This document shows positions 34,947 through 44,480 of a stretch of 64,000 nucleotides of DNA, in pieces. Source of the DNA: Roseateles puraquae (GTDB taxonomy: Bacteria; Pseudomonadota; Gammaproteobacteria; Burkholderiales; Burkholderiaceae_C). Within the stretch, counting starts at the first letter, position 1, and each line of letters begins with the position of its first letter. The stretch is from assembly GCF_002205845.1 (NCBI RefSeq), contig NZ_NISI01000014.1, positions 62,001 through 126,000 on the forward strand, in the 5' to 3' direction. The notes beneath the pieces are model-generated. The model worked only from the letters and a program-made list of their open reading frames with translations. It was not told the origin of the DNA and searched no databases. A program made the position numbers and the translations under genes.

Positions 34947-35516
34947 ATGACTGGCAAGCCCTTCCTACACAGCCTTCGCTCCATCGATCCCGCAGCGGCC
35001 CAAGGCCCGCAGAAGGAGATTCTTGACCTGGCGATCAAACAGGTCGGCTTCCTTCCGAACATGTACGCGAACATGGCCAACGCGCCTGCGGTCCTCAGCA
35101 CATATCTGCATGGGTATGCGCTGTTTCGCAGTGAGTCTGGTCTCACACCGGCGGAGCAGGAAGTGGTGTTTCTCTCGGTCAGTCAGGTGAATGGCTGCAC
35201 GTACTGCACGGCGGCGCACAGCATGCTGGCCGACAAGAAGTCGGGCGTTTCAGCACCGGTGCTGGCAGCGATTCGCGCGGGCGCTCCGATACCGGACGAA
35301 CGGCTTGCAGCACTTCATGCGCTCACTGCCGAAATGGTTAGCACCCAGGGGCGCCCCACGCTGGAAAGACTTCAAGCCTTCCTCGCAGCCGGCTTCAGCG
35401 AGGCGGATGTGCTGTACATCATCCTCGCGATTGCAGTGAAGACGCTCAGCAACTACAGCAATCACGCGTTCGCCACGCCTGTGGATGAGGTGTTCGCCGC
35501 ATACCGGGTTGATTGA
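34947..35516 (+). CDS. Carboxymuconolactone decarboxylase/AhpD-family protein
   Basis: A 189-residue helical protein with the redox motif VNGCTYCTAAHSMLADKK (CxxC plus His), typical of AhpD-like alkylhydroperoxidase proteins. The start at 34947 is favoured because AAGGAG lies 6 bases upstream; an in-frame ATG at 34923 lacks one. It is likely controlled by the adjacent AraC regulator. Confidence 0.85.
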   Translation: MTGKPFLHSLRSIDPAAAQGPQKEILDLAIKQVGFLPNMYANMANAPAVLSTYLHGYALFRSESGLTPAEQEVVFLSVSQVNGCTYCTAAHSMLADKKSGVSAPVLAAIRAGAPIPDERLAALHALTAEMVSTQGRPTLERLQAFLAAGFSEADVLYIILAIAVKTLSNYSNHAFATPVDEVFAAYRVD

Positions 35517-35540
35517 GAAGCCGCGCTTTTTGGAAGGCAG

Positions 35541-35567
35541 TGCCCGCCGGTTCATGATCGGCGGGCA
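35541..35567 (+). terminator. Hairpin after the CMD-like gene
   Basis: Nine-base-pair stem TGCCCGCCG/CGGCGGGCA with a nine-base loop, 25 bases after the stop codon. It is GC-rich and lacks a U tract, so it may be a terminator or an mRNA-stabilising structure. Confidence 0.45.
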
Positions 35568-35722
35568 AGCTGCGGCTAAATAGGCCCGAGTTGTCAGCCG
35601 TGTAAGGCGCCCTGGGCGGTCTGTCGCCGAGCTCGCCAAGGCATACAAGGCCGGTAGGCCGGTAGGCCGACCTGCGTGCAGACGTTGGATGGATGGTCAG
35701 CCAGAGCTATAGACTGTCGTCC

Positions 35723-36145
35723 ATGTCGCTAAAAAAGGCCTACCGACGCTGGATCGCAAGCATGCTTGCGCTGGCGCTGGTTTGCATGCAGCTGTGGACG
35801 GCCGCCTACGCCTGCCCGGTGCCGGCGACATCAGGCCCCATGTCGACGGCCAACATGGCAGGCATGACCGACTGCGAACAGATGTCCGGGATGGATGTTG
35901 AGCAGCCGCAGTTGTGCAAGGCGCACTGCGACCGCAACAAGCAGACGGTCAACAACGCGCCCGCATCCGACCTCTCACAGTTGCCGGTCGCCATGCTTGA
36001 CCGGTTGCTGACCCGGCTTGCCCTGTGGCAGCCGTCCAAGGCGGCCGAGGCGGCCGAGGCGCTCCCTGCGGTCATGACCGCGCACACCGGACCGCCGGAC
36101 GGCGCCCCTCCGGTCTACCTGGCACTCCAAGTTCTCCGCAATTGA
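35723..36145 (+). CDS. Small Cys/Met/His-containing exported protein preceding cus operon A
   Basis: A 140-residue precursor with an N-terminal hydrophobic export signal ending at about AAYACP. A metal-ligand-rich segment follows (STANMAGMTDCEQMSGMDVE, then QLCKAHCDRN), and a Pro/Ala-rich tail. The same layout recurs in the protein at 54574 before the second cus operon, with the shared YACP, LCxxHC and late P-rich parts. It may bind copper in the periplasm or act as a leader for copper-dependent expression. No named family is claimed. Confidence 0.7.
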   Translation: MSLKKAYRRWIASMLALALVCMQLWTAAYACPVPATSGPMSTANMAGMTDCEQMSGMDVEQPQLCKAHCDRNKQTVNNAPASDLSQLPVAMLDRLLTRLALWQPSKAAEAAEALPAVMTAHTGPPDGAPPVYLALQVLRN

Positions 36146-36237
36146 CTGATGACGCCCGCGCGGCCGCGTGTTGCGGCTGCGCGTCCGCGTCTCGCGATCT
36201 CGGGTGATCGCCTTATGGGTCTTTGTGGAGAGCCGAC

Positions 36238-37503
36238 ATGGCCAATTTCTTCCGGGCAGTACTGCGGTTCTGCCCCCGTCTCGCCGGCCATCTTGCGCTG
36301 GCGACATCCATCGCCGCTGGGCAGACGTCTCAAGCCGCGCCTGTCGGATTCGAACAGGCCCTTCAGCTGGCAGAACAGCGATCGGCGGCTCTGTCGGCGC
36401 GACAAGCCACGCTGGAGGGGGCGCAACAGGCGCGCACGGCGGCCGGCCAGCTGCCTGACCCCAAGCTCGCTGTAGGCGTCGAGAACTTCCCCGTCACCGG
36501 CCAGGACCGCTTCAGCTGGACCCGCGAGTCCATGACGATGCGCCGGGTGGGCGTCATGCAGGACGTGCCGAATGCCGCCAAGCGCGCGGCGCAGCGAGAC
36601 GCCGCCGGCGCGAGGGCCGAGCGTGAGCGCGCGCTGCTGGACACCGAGCGCCTGGCGGTCCGTCGCGAAGCTGCCGTGGCGTGGCTGGGCCTGCATTTCG
36701 CGGAGAAGAAGTTGGCTGCCTTCTCCGCGCTGGAAGCGCAGAACCGGTTGCTTCAGGACACGCTGGCGGCACGCGTGACCTCCGGCGCTGCCAGCCCAAC
36801 CGATGCGTTGATGGCCCGCCAGGATTCGCTCGATCTGGCTGACCGCCGCGACGAGCTGCAGGCGGGTGTTCATCAGGCTCGTGCAGCTCTCCAACGCTGG
36901 ATCGGAGATCAGCCCGACCTGTCCGCCGCCGGCGAGGCGCCGCGGCAACGCCCGGATCTGCCGCGACTTCTGGCGGACCTTGAGCGCCATGCCGACCTTC
37001 GTGCCTTCGGCCCCATGCTCGCCATGGCCCGGGCCGACGTTGAAGAAGCGGTTGCCATGCGCCGGGGCGACTGGGGATGGGAAGTGGCCTACGCCAATCG
37101 TGCCAAGGCCTTTGGCGACATGGTGTCCTTCCAGCTGACCTTCGAGCTTCCCGTCTCGAAGTCGACGCGCCAGGAGCCGGCGATCGCCGCGCGGCAGAAA
37201 GAAGTGGAGCGGCTGCAGGCCGAACGCGATGACGTCTTGCGCCGCGTTCGCGCCGAAGTGGACGCGCAGATTGCCGAGCTTCAGCGCCTGGAGCGCACGC
37301 TGCAGCGTCAGCAGGAACTGACGCTGCCCCTGGCGAAGGAGCGCGCCCAGCTGAGCCTTGCCGGCTATCAGACCGGCAGGGCCGACCTCGGCGCCGTGCT
37401 CGCCGCGCGCAAGAACGCCATCGAGACCGAGCTGCGCGTGCTCGATCTTCAGAGTCAGGTGTCCGCCCAGCAGGCGCGACTGTCCCATCTCATCGTGGAG
37501 TGA
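36238..37503 (+). CDS. cusC: TolC-family outer-membrane efflux protein (CusC-like), operon A
   Basis: A 421-residue precursor with a signal peptide followed by the two-fold outer-membrane-factor repeat (FEQALQLAEQRSAALSARQATLEGAQQ and a second long coiled-coil half). ATG 36238 is chosen for the GGAGAG site; TTG 36223 is possible. It forms the outer-membrane channel of the tripartite Cu(I)/Ag(I) pump with the next two genes. The cysteine for lipidation seen in E. coli CusC is not apparent. Confidence 0.85.
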   Translation: MANFFRAVLRFCPRLAGHLALATSIAAGQTSQAAPVGFEQALQLAEQRSAALSARQATLEGAQQARTAAGQLPDPKLAVGVENFPVTGQDRFSWTRESMTMRRVGVMQDVPNAAKRAAQRDAAGARAERERALLDTERLAVRREAAVAWLGLHFAEKKLAAFSALEAQNRLLQDTLAARVTSGAASPTDALMARQDSLDLADRRDELQAGVHQARAALQRWIGDQPDLSAAGEAPRQRPDLPRLLADLERHADLRAFGPMLAMARADVEEAVAMRRGDWGWEVAYANRAKAFGDMVSFQLTFELPVSKSTRQEPAIAARQKEVERLQAERDDVLRRVRAEVDAQIAELQRLERTLQRQQELTLPLAKERAQLSLAGYQTGRADLGAVLAARKNAIETELRVLDLQSQVSAQQARLSHLIVE

Positions 37504-37507
37504 CCCC

Positions 37508-39031
37508 ATGACCTCCAACAAGAAGTTGTCCCTGGCCGCCGTCGCACTGGTGGTGCTCGGCGTCGGCATTGGCCACGGCGCAGCCCAATGGCGCTCGGCA
37601 TCCCTTGCAACCGCCCGCCCGGAGGCGCCTCACTCCAGCGCCGCCGCCAGCGTATCGACAGGTGAGCGCAGGGTGCTCTATTGGTACGACCCCATGTTGC
37701 CCCAGCAGCGGTTCGACAAGCCCGGCAAGTCGCCCTTCATGGACATGCAACTGGTCCCGAAGTACGCGGACGACGCACCTGTTGGGGGCGTCGCCGTCGA
37801 CCCGCGCGTGGCGCAGACACTGGGCGTTCGAACGGCCACTGTGACGAAGCAGCACTTGGGCATCTCGTTGCAGGTGCCCGCGACCGTTTTGCTCAATGAG
37901 CGGGACGTTGCCATTCCGCAGGCGCGCACCGCGGGTTTCGTCCAGCGGGTTGCGCGGCTGGCCCCCGGCGACGTGATCTCGGCGGGCGCCCTCATCGCCG
38001 AGGTCCTCGTGCCGGAGTGGGCAGGCGCCCAGCAGGAGTTCCTCGCAGTTCGCCGCACCGGCGACGAAGCCCTCACCTCGGCATCACGCCAACGTCTGCT
38101 GCTGATGGGCATGCCGATGGAGCTTGTCCAACGGGTTGAGCGTACCGGTCAGGTCGAGACTGTGATGGCTGTCCACGCGCCGGCCGGTGGCTTGGTGCAG
38201 GAGGTGATGGTGCGCCAGGGCATGACGGTGTCGGCGGGTATGAGCCTGGCCCGGATCACCAGCCTCTCCACGGTCTGGGTGGAGGCTGCGCTTCCCGAGG
38301 CACAGGCCGGTTTGGCTCGCGTCGGCGAGCAGGTAGAGGTCGCGTTGTCGGCCTACCCCGGCAAATCCCTGCGCGGCAAAGTCAGTGCTGTCCTACCGGA
38401 GACCAATGCCGCCACCCGCACGCTGCGCGTGCGCGCCGACCTGGCGAACCCGGGAGGTCGACTCAGAGCCGGCATGTTCGCGCAGATGAGGCTGGGTGGC
38501 TCCTCGGAGGAGGCCCTGGTGGTGCCGACGGAAGCCGTGATCCGCACCGGCCAACGGGCCATCGTCTACGTCGTGGACCGGCCTGGGCGGTTCTCTCCCG
38601 TCGAGGTTCGCGTGGGCCGTGAGCTGGCCGACAAGCTGGAGGTGCTGCAAGGCTTGCAGCCCGGCCAGCAGGTGGTCGTGTCGGGGCAGTTCCTGATCGA
38701 CTCGGAAGCCAGCATGCAGGGCGTGCTGCAGCGTCAGGCGAGCTCGGTCGCCGTTGCCGCCAGCGCGGCGTCTGCTCCCTGGACGCCGGCGGCTGCGGTT
38801 CACGAAGCCAACGCAACGGTCGTCGCAGTCAGCGGCAACGAAGTCACGCTGAATCACGAGGCGGTGCCAGCGCTCAAGTGGCCGGCGATGGAGATGGCAT
38901 TCCCTCTCGGCCAGGCTGAACTCGCGAAGGGCATCCAGCCCGGCGACAAGGTGCGCTTCACCTTCCGTGAGGCCAAGGACGGTTTCGAGATCGTCGCCCT
39001 GCAGCGAGTGCCCAAGGGAGGCGCACGATGA
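37508..39031 (+). CDS. cusB: RND efflux periplasmic adaptor (CusB-like) with HMBD and CusF-like domains, operon A
   Basis: A 507-residue membrane-fusion protein. It has an N-terminal membrane anchor; a heavy-metal-binding segment [20 protein letters not shown]...MDMQLVPKY (residues about 58-88); barrel-sandwich/alpha-hairpin domains; and a C-terminal CusF-like domain (about 430-507) with VNH-type motif [22 protein letters not shown] whose His/Trp/Met residues ligate Cu(I). The metallochaperone CusF is thus fused to the adaptor. It starts 4 bases after cusC and its stop overlaps cusA. Confidence 0.9.
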   Translation: MTSNKKLSLAAVALVVLGVGIGHGAAQWRSASLATARPEAPHSSAAASVSTGERRVLYWYDPMLPQQRFDKPGKSPFMDMQLVPKYADDAPVGGVAVDPRVAQTLGVRTATVTKQHLGISLQVPATVLLNERDVAIPQARTAGFVQRVARLAPGDVISAGALIAEVLVPEWAGAQQEFLAVRRTGDEALTSASRQRLLLMGMPMELVQRVERTGQVETVMAVHAPAGGLVQEVMVRQGMTVSAGMSLARITSLSTVWVEAALPEAQAGLARVGEQVEVALSAYPGKSLRGKVSAVLPETNAATRTLRVRADLANPGGRLRAGMFAQMRLGGSSEEALVVPTEAVIRTGQRAIVYVVDRPGRFSPVEVRVGRELADKLEVLQGLQPGQQVVVSGQFLIDSEASMQGVLQRQASSVAVAASAASAPWTPAAAVHEANATVVAVSGNEVTLNHEAVPALKWPAMEMAFPLGQAELAKGIQPGDKVRFTFREAKDGFEIVALQRVPKGGAR

Positions 39032-42000
39032 TCGCCGCTCTGATCCGCTGGTCGGTCGGCAACCGTTTCCTGGTGCTGCTGGCCACGCTGTTCCTGGCCG
39101 TTGCGGGCGTCCTGTCGCTGCGCACGACGCCCATCGATGCGCTGCCCGATCTGTCGGACGTCCAGGTCATCATTCGCACGAGCTACCCCGGCCAGGCGCC
39201 GCAGATCGTCGAGAACCAGGTCACCTACCCGCTGGCGACCACCATGCTGTCCGTGCCGGGCGCCAAGGCTGTCCGAGCCTTCTCCTTCTTCGGCGACTCC
39301 TTCGTTTACGTGCTGTTCGAGGACGGCACGGACCTGTACTGGGCCCGCTCGCGCGTGCTGGAGTACCTCAGCCAGGTGCAGGACCGCCTGCCCGCCACAG
39401 CGAAGGCGTCGCTCGGCCCGGATGCCACCGGGGTGGGCTGGGTCTTCCAGTACGCCCTGGTGGACCGCTCCGGCCAGCAGGATCTCTCGCAGCTGCGAGC
39501 ACTCCAGGACTGGTTTCTCAAGTTCGAGCTCAAGGCCGTCGCCAACGTTGCGGAGGTGGCCACGGTTGGCGGCATGGTCAAGCAGTACCAGGTCGTGATC
39601 GATCCGGCCAAACTGATCGCCTATGGCATCACGCACAACCAGGTACGCGAAGCGCTGATGAACGGCAACCAGGAGACCGGTGGCGCGGTGCTGGAACTGG
39701 CCGAGGCCGAGTACATGGTGCGCGCCGGCGGCTTCCTGAAGTCGCTGGATGATTTCCGCGACGTCGTGCTGGCAAACCGCAATGGCGTGCCGGTGCTGCT
39801 CGGCCAGGTGGCCACCGTGCAGATCGGCCCGGAAATGCGTCGTGGCATCACCGAGCTGGACGGCGAAGGCGAAGCGGTGGGAGGCGTTGTCATCTTGCGC
39901 ACCGGCAAGAACGCGCAGGCCACCATCGCAGCGGTGAAGGACAAGCTCAGGCAACTCCAGGCCAGCTTGCCCAAGGGGGTCGAGATCGTCACGACCTACG
40001 ACCGCAGCTCGCTGATCCAGCGCGCCATCGACAACCTGTCGCACAAGCTGGTCGAGGAGTTCATCGTCGTGGCCCTAGTCTGCGCGGTGTTCCTGTGGCA
40101 TCTGCGCTCGGCGCTGGTGGCCATCATCTCGCTGCCGCTGGGCGTCATGGCGGCCTTCCTGGTCATGCAGCAGCAGGGGCTCAACGCCAACATCATGTCG
40201 CTGGGCGGCATCGCCATCGCCATCGGCGCCATGGTCGATGCGGCGGTGGTCATGATCGAGAACGCCCACAAGAAACTGGAAGCCTGGCAGCACGGCCATC
40301 CGGGCGAAGAACTCAAGGGCGATGCGCGCTGGGCCGTCATCACCGATGCCGCCGTCGAGGTCGGCCCGGCGCTGTTCTTCTCCCTGCTCATCATCACGCT
40401 GTCCTTTGTGCCGGTGTTCACACTGCAGGCCCAGGAGGGGCGACTGTTCGGGCCGCTGGCCTACACCAAGACCTACGCCATGGCGGCAGCGGCCGGCCTA
40501 TCCGTGACGCTGATCCCGGTGCTGATGGGCTACTGGATCCGCGGCCGCATCCCGGACGAGCACCGCAATCCCATCACGCGCGGGCTCATCGCCTTGTATC
40601 GGCCGGCGCTGGAGGCGGTCTTGCGCTGGCCCAAGGCCACGCTGCTGGTGGCGATCGCCGTGTTCGCCACCACGGCGTGGCCGCTCATGCGCCTGGGCGG
40701 CGAGTTCCTGCCGCCGCTGGATGAAGGGGACCTGCTCTACATGCCCTCGGCGCTGCCAGGCCTCTCCGCCCAGAAGGCTGCCGAGTTGCTGCAGATCACC
40801 GACCGCATGATCAAGACGGTGCCCGAGGTGAAGCGGGTGTTCGGCAAGGCCGGACGTGCGGAGACGGCGACCGACCCGGCGCCGGTCGAGATGTTCGAGA
40901 CCACCATCCAGCTGAAGCCTCGCGAAGAATGGCGCGCCGGCATGACGCCAGAGAGGTTGATCGAGGAATTGGACCGAACGGTGAAGGTGCCCGGTCTTTC
41001 CAACATCTGGATCCCGCCCATCCGCAATCGCATCGACATGCTGGCCACGGGCATCAAGAGTCCGATCGGCGTGAAAGTGACCGGCACGGACTTGGCGGTC
41101 ATTGACCGAGTCGCGACCCAGATCGAGGCTGTGGCGAAGAAGGTCCCGGGGGTCAGCTCGGCACTGGCCGAGCGGCTGACAGGAGGACGCTATGTGGACG
41201 TCCAGATCGATCGACCGGCGGCGGCGCGCTTCGGCATGAACGTGAGCGATGTCCAGTCGGTCATCTCAGGTGCGATCGGCGGCGAAAACGTCGGCGAGAC
41301 CGTGGAAGGCCTGGCGCGTTTCCCGATCAACTTGCGCTACCCGCGGGAACTGCGCGACACGCCCGAGAAACTGCGCAACCTGCCGGTGCTGACGCCCGGC
41401 GGCCAGCAGGTGACGCTGGGTACGCTGGCAACGCTCGCGCTGGTCGATGGGCCACCGATGCTCAAAAGCGAGAATGCCCGCCCATCCGGCTGGATCTACA
41501 TCGACGTGCGCGGCCGCGACCTGGCCTCGGTGGTCGGTGATCTGAGGCGGGAGGTCGCGCAACAGGTCCGGCTGGAGCCCGGCATGAGCCTGTCCTATTC
41601 CGGCCAGTTCGAATACATGGAGCGCGCCAACGAACGACTGAAGGTTGTGGTGCCTGCGACCCTGCTCATCATCTTCGTGCTGCTTTACCTGACCTTTCGA
41701 CGCGCCGAAGAGGCCGCGCTCATCATGGCCACCCTGCCGCTGGCTCTCACCGGCGGCATCTGGTTCCTGTACGTGCTGGGCTACCACCTGTCGGTGGCGA
41801 CCGGCGTGGGCTTCATCGCACTGGCTGGCGTGTCGGCCGAGTTCGGTGTGGTGATGCTGCTGTACCTAAAGCACGCCCTCGAAGACCGCATGCGCTCGGG
41901 GCAACCCATCACCCGGGAGATCGTTCTCGACGCGGTGCGCGAGGGCGCGGTACTTCGGGTGAGGCCCAAGGCCATGACGGTGGCGGTGATCCTGGCCGGC

Positions 42001-42159
42001 CTCGTTCCAATCGTCTGGGGCAGTGGCACCGGCTCGGAGGTGATGAGTCGCATTGCTGCACCGATGCTGGGCGGCATGGTGACCGCGCCACTGCTGTCGC
42101 TATTCGTCGTGCCGGCGGGCTTCGTTCTGATGCGCGCGCGCTGTCGGGACACTACTTGA
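39028..42159 (+). CDS. cusA: Heavy-metal efflux RND pump CusA/CzcA family, operon A
   Basis: A 1043-residue inner-membrane proton-driven pump with twelve predicted helices and two large periplasmic loops. Methionines in [28 protein letters not shown] and [11 protein letters not shown] correspond to the Met triad of CusA that carries Cu(I)/Ag(I), so a monovalent metal substrate is favoured over zinc/cobalt. The proton-relay region [26 protein letters not shown] is intact. The ATG overlaps the cusB stop (ATGA). Confidence 0.92.
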   Translation: MIAALIRWSVGNRFLVLLATLFLAVAGVLSLRTTPIDALPDLSDVQVIIRTSYPGQAPQIVENQVTYPLATTMLSVPGAKAVRAFSFFGDSFVYVLFEDGTDLYWARSRVLEYLSQVQDRLPATAKASLGPDATGVGWVFQYALVDRSGQQDLSQLRALQDWFLKFELKAVANVAEVATVGGMVKQYQVVIDPAKLIAYGITHNQVREALMNGNQETGGAVLELAEAEYMVRAGGFLKSLDDFRDVVLANRNGVPVLLGQVATVQIGPEMRRGITELDGEGEAVGGVVILRTGKNAQATIAAVKDKLRQLQASLPKGVEIVTTYDRSSLIQRAIDNLSHKLVEEFIVVALVCAVFLWHLRSALVAIISLPLGVMAAFLVMQQQGLNANIMSLGGIAIAIGAMVDAAVVMIENAHKKLEAWQHGHPGEELKGDARWAVITDAAVEVGPALFFSLLIITLSFVPVFTLQAQEGRLFGPLAYTKTYAMAAAAGLSVTLIPVLMGYWIRGRIPDEHRNPITRGLIALYRPALEAVLRWPKATLLVAIAVFATTAWPLMRLGGEFLPPLDEGDLLYMPSALPGLSAQKAAELLQITDRMIKTVPEVKRVFGKAGRAETATDPAPVEMFETTIQLKPREEWRAGMTPERLIEELDRTVKVPGLSNIWIPPIRNRIDMLATGIKSPIGVKVTGTDLAVIDRVATQIEAVAKKVPGVSSALAERLTGGRYVDVQIDRPAAARFGMNVSDVQSVISGAIGGENVGETVEGLARFPINLRYPRELRDTPEKLRNLPVLTPGGQQVTLGTLATLALVDGPPMLKSENARPSGWIYIDVRGRDLASVVGDLRREVAQQVRLEPGMSLSYSGQFEYMERANERLKVVVPATLLIIFVLLYLTFRRAEEAALIMATLPLALTGGIWFLYVLGYHLSVATGVGFIALAGVSAEFGVVMLLYLKHALEDRMRSGQPITREIVLDAVREGAVLRVRPKAMTVAVILAGLVPIVWGSGTGSEVMSRIAAPMLGGMVTAPLLSLFVVPAGFVLMRARCRDTT

Positions 42160-42170
42160 CGTAAGGGTTG

Positions 42171-42974
42171 ATGGTGAACCACCTGCCATGCTTCGATGTC
42201 TCGGTGCTTGAGGCCGCATGCCGCGTCCTCGGCGACACGCATGAGGGTCTCTCAGGCCCTGAGATCGGGCACCTGCTCGCTGACATGGGCGTCGAGGATC
42301 CGTCGCCCGGCTTTACCAAATGGAAGCGGCTGTACAACGCGCTCGCCCAGCAGCAGAACAGGCACCAGGTGGGCAACCACCTCATCATGTTCATCAACCG
42401 TGCCATGAAGCCGGCCCGGTTTGTTCAAGAGCCGGAGAAGTTCCACCGTCTCCAGGACGGGCTCAACGTCGTGCTGTCTCTGGCAGGCTATGCCGTCAAC
42501 GATCAGGGCCAGGTGATTCGAACCACGAAGGAGACGACGGTCGTTGGAGCCGTCGCGCGGGCTCGTCGCTTGAAGGCCTTGCTTGAGTCGCGAGGCACTC
42601 ATCCCGAGGTGTTCGCGTACTGCACGGCCGAGCTGTTGGCTGAGAATTACTTCCATGCCGTCTTTGAAGCCGTCAAAGGGCTCGCTGAGCGTCTGCGCCT
42701 GATGTCCGGGCTGACGCTGGACGGTGCCGAACTTGTCAACCAGGCGCTGTCGACGAAGGTTCCGCTCATCAACTTGAACGGCCTGCGCACCGAGACCGAA
42801 GTGAGTGAACAGAAGGGCATTGGCAACCTCCTGGTGGGCCTGTTCGGCGCCATCCGCAACCCGACTGCGCATGCGCCAAAGGTCGTATGGGTGATGCCAG
42901 AGCAGGACGCGCTTGACATGCTCGCGCTAGTGTCCTTCGTCCATCGAAAGCTGGATGCTGCCACCAAGGTGTAG
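42171..42974 (+). CDS. TIGR02391/Ymh-like C-terminal domain protein, accessory gene
   Basis: A 267-residue protein. The C-terminal half (HPEVFAYCTAELLAENYFHAVFEAVKGLAERLR ... GLTLDGAELVNQALS ... EQKGIGNLLVGLFGAIRNPTAHAP) fits the TIGR02391 family, whose conserved RNPxAH resembles HEPN-like RNase motifs. Such genes are common in mobile regions and are sometimes linked to phage defence. The N-terminal half (MVNHLPCFDVSVLEAACRVLGD) may be a recognition domain. It lies immediately after cusA but is probably not functionally related. Confidence 0.7.
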   Translation: MVNHLPCFDVSVLEAACRVLGDTHEGLSGPEIGHLLADMGVEDPSPGFTKWKRLYNALAQQQNRHQVGNHLIMFINRAMKPARFVQEPEKFHRLQDGLNVVLSLAGYAVNDQGQVIRTTKETTVVGAVARARRLKALLESRGTHPEVFAYCTAELLAENYFHAVFEAVKGLAERLRLMSGLTLDGAELVNQALSTKVPLINLNGLRTETEVSEQKGIGNLLVGLFGAIRNPTAHAPKVVWVMPEQDALDMLALVSFVHRKLDAATKV

Positions 42975-43310
42975 CCGCAACTCTCCGCTTCGACTGACTG
43001 CCATCGAATCTCGAAGGGTGGGTTCGGCCAGTGGACTCTGCTCGGGCTATCGCTCCACCGCACGAGCAGCGGTCGGCCGTCCCTCTACCCGCCGTGCATC
43101 GGGGCCAACTCGCGGGGAACGCTGGGGGCAACTTGGCTGATTTCCTGGTTTTCGTGCGCCGGCCGCAGGCTCGTGGCCTCCAGCCCCCGCCTCAGAAGGA
43201 ATAACAAGCTATTAAGCCTTCTGATAAACCGGCCGATTTCTACGCCTTGACGCCTGTATCGTGGTACGTAATACTCGCATTACGTAATACATACGAAATT
43301 GGTGGCAGAC
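42975..43310. other. Intergenic region with nested repeats and promoter before kfrA-like gene
   Basis: Apart from the promoter/operator listed separately, the AT-richer part holds the perfect inverted repeat CAGAAGG (43193-43199)/CCTTCTG (43217-43223), enclosing a smaller AATA/TATT repeat. The left 200 bases show no convincing gene. Confidence 0.5.
43247..43286 (+). promoter_or_regulatory. Promoter with overlapping palindromic operator of the kfrA-like gene
   Basis: TTGACG (43247-43252), 17-base spacer, AATACT (43270-43275). The perfect inverted repeat TACGTAAT (43265-43272)/ATTACGTA (43279-43286) covers the -10 region, 25 bases before the start codon. KfrA proteins bind palindromes in their own promoters, so autorepression is expected. 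Confidence 0.65.
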
Positions 43311-44354
43311 ATGGCACGAGCAGGCGTGACGAAGGGCGAGGTCCAACGGGCTAGGCTGGCGCTGATCAAGGCGGGCAAGCACCCGTCGATCGACGCCATC
43401 CGCATCGAACTCGGCAACACCGGGTCGAAGGCGACGATCTTTCGCCACCTGAAGGACATCGAGGCCGACGAAGGTGGCGCCGGCGTGCCGCAGGGATCGG
43501 TCAGCGAGGAGCTGCTGTCCTTCGTCACCAACCTGGCCGGTCGCCTGGAATTCGAGGCGCAAGAGCGTTTCGACGCGCTCAAGGCCGGTCATGCCGAAGA
43601 GGTGCGCGGCCTGAAGGAGCAGCTGGAGAAGGCCCGTGGCGAAGCCCGCTCGGGCCGGACCGAAGCGGAGCGCAGCCAGGTCGAGCTATCGACCGAGCGC
43701 GCCGCGCGCCAGCGGGTGGAGGTCGAGCTGGCCGCGCTGCGCCTGGAACATGGCCAACTGATCACGCAGCTCACCGCCCAGCTCGAAGGCGCCCAGGAGC
43801 AACTCAAGGCGGCCCAGGCCCAGGTGGCATCGCTGGAAGAGAAGCACGCCCATGCGCGCGAGGCTTTGGAACACTTCCGCAATGTGTCCCGCGAGCAGCG
43901 CGACCGGGAGGCCCGGCAGCACGAGCAGCAACTCCAGTACCTGCAGCGCGAAGTGGCCACCGCCGCCGAGGCCCTGACGGCCAAGCAGACCGAACTGCGA
44001 TCGGCGCTGCAGGAGAAAGCGGATGCCCTTGCGCAGCTCTCTGCCGCACGAGCCGAGCGGCGTCAGGTCGACGAGCAGCTGCGCGAGCTGAAGCCGGCAG
44101 CCGAGCGCCTGGCCGTCCAGAACCAGCTTGTCGAGGACATGCGCGGCCACGCTCAGCAGGCGGCCCAGCAGTACGAAACCCTGCGCGCCCGGGCCAGCGA
44201 CCTGGAGCAGCGCAATGCCGAGCTGGAGCGCTCGCTGGCGGGTGCCACCGCTACGGCGCAGTCGCAGAGCGAAATGGTCAAGGAATTGCTGGCCCGGATC
44301 AGCCAGCCAGCGCCTGCTGGCAAAGCCAAGAGCAAAGCTGCCGCGGCAGGCTGA
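43311..44354 (+). CDS. KfrA-like DNA-binding coiled-coil protein
   Basis: A 347-residue protein. Residues about 1-75 form the KfrA N-terminal DNA-binding domain (VTKGEVQRARLALIKAGKHPSIDAIRIELGNTGSKATIFRHLKDIE). Residues about 80-325 are almost wholly coiled coil with heptad Leu/Ala and Glu/Arg/Gln, and the tail is a basic, Lys/Ala-rich segment. Such proteins act in plasmid stability or as auxiliary factors of recombinases. ATG 43311 is preferred to TTG 43299. The palindrome in its promoter supports autoregulation. Confidence 0.85.
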   Translation: MARAGVTKGEVQRARLALIKAGKHPSIDAIRIELGNTGSKATIFRHLKDIEADEGGAGVPQGSVSEELLSFVTNLAGRLEFEAQERFDALKAGHAEEVRGLKEQLEKARGEARSGRTEAERSQVELSTERAARQRVEVELAALRLEHGQLITQLTAQLEGAQEQLKAAQAQVASLEEKHAHAREALEHFRNVSREQRDREARQHEQQLQYLQREVATAAEALTAKQTELRSALQEKADALAQLSAARAERRQVDEQLRELKPAAERLAVQNQLVEDMRGHAQQAAQQYETLRARASDLEQRNAELERSLAGATATAQSQSEMVKELLARISQPAPAGKAKSKAAAAG

Positions 44355-44480
44355 CCGCGGCGATTGCCGTAGCAACGGCGGCCAGCGCCGGTCGCCGGTG
44401 CAGTGCCTCAGCCGAGCAGTTCCCGAATAGCAGCCAACACTCAACAAGCGAAACGGCGGAGCGACGTGCTAGCGACAGAG

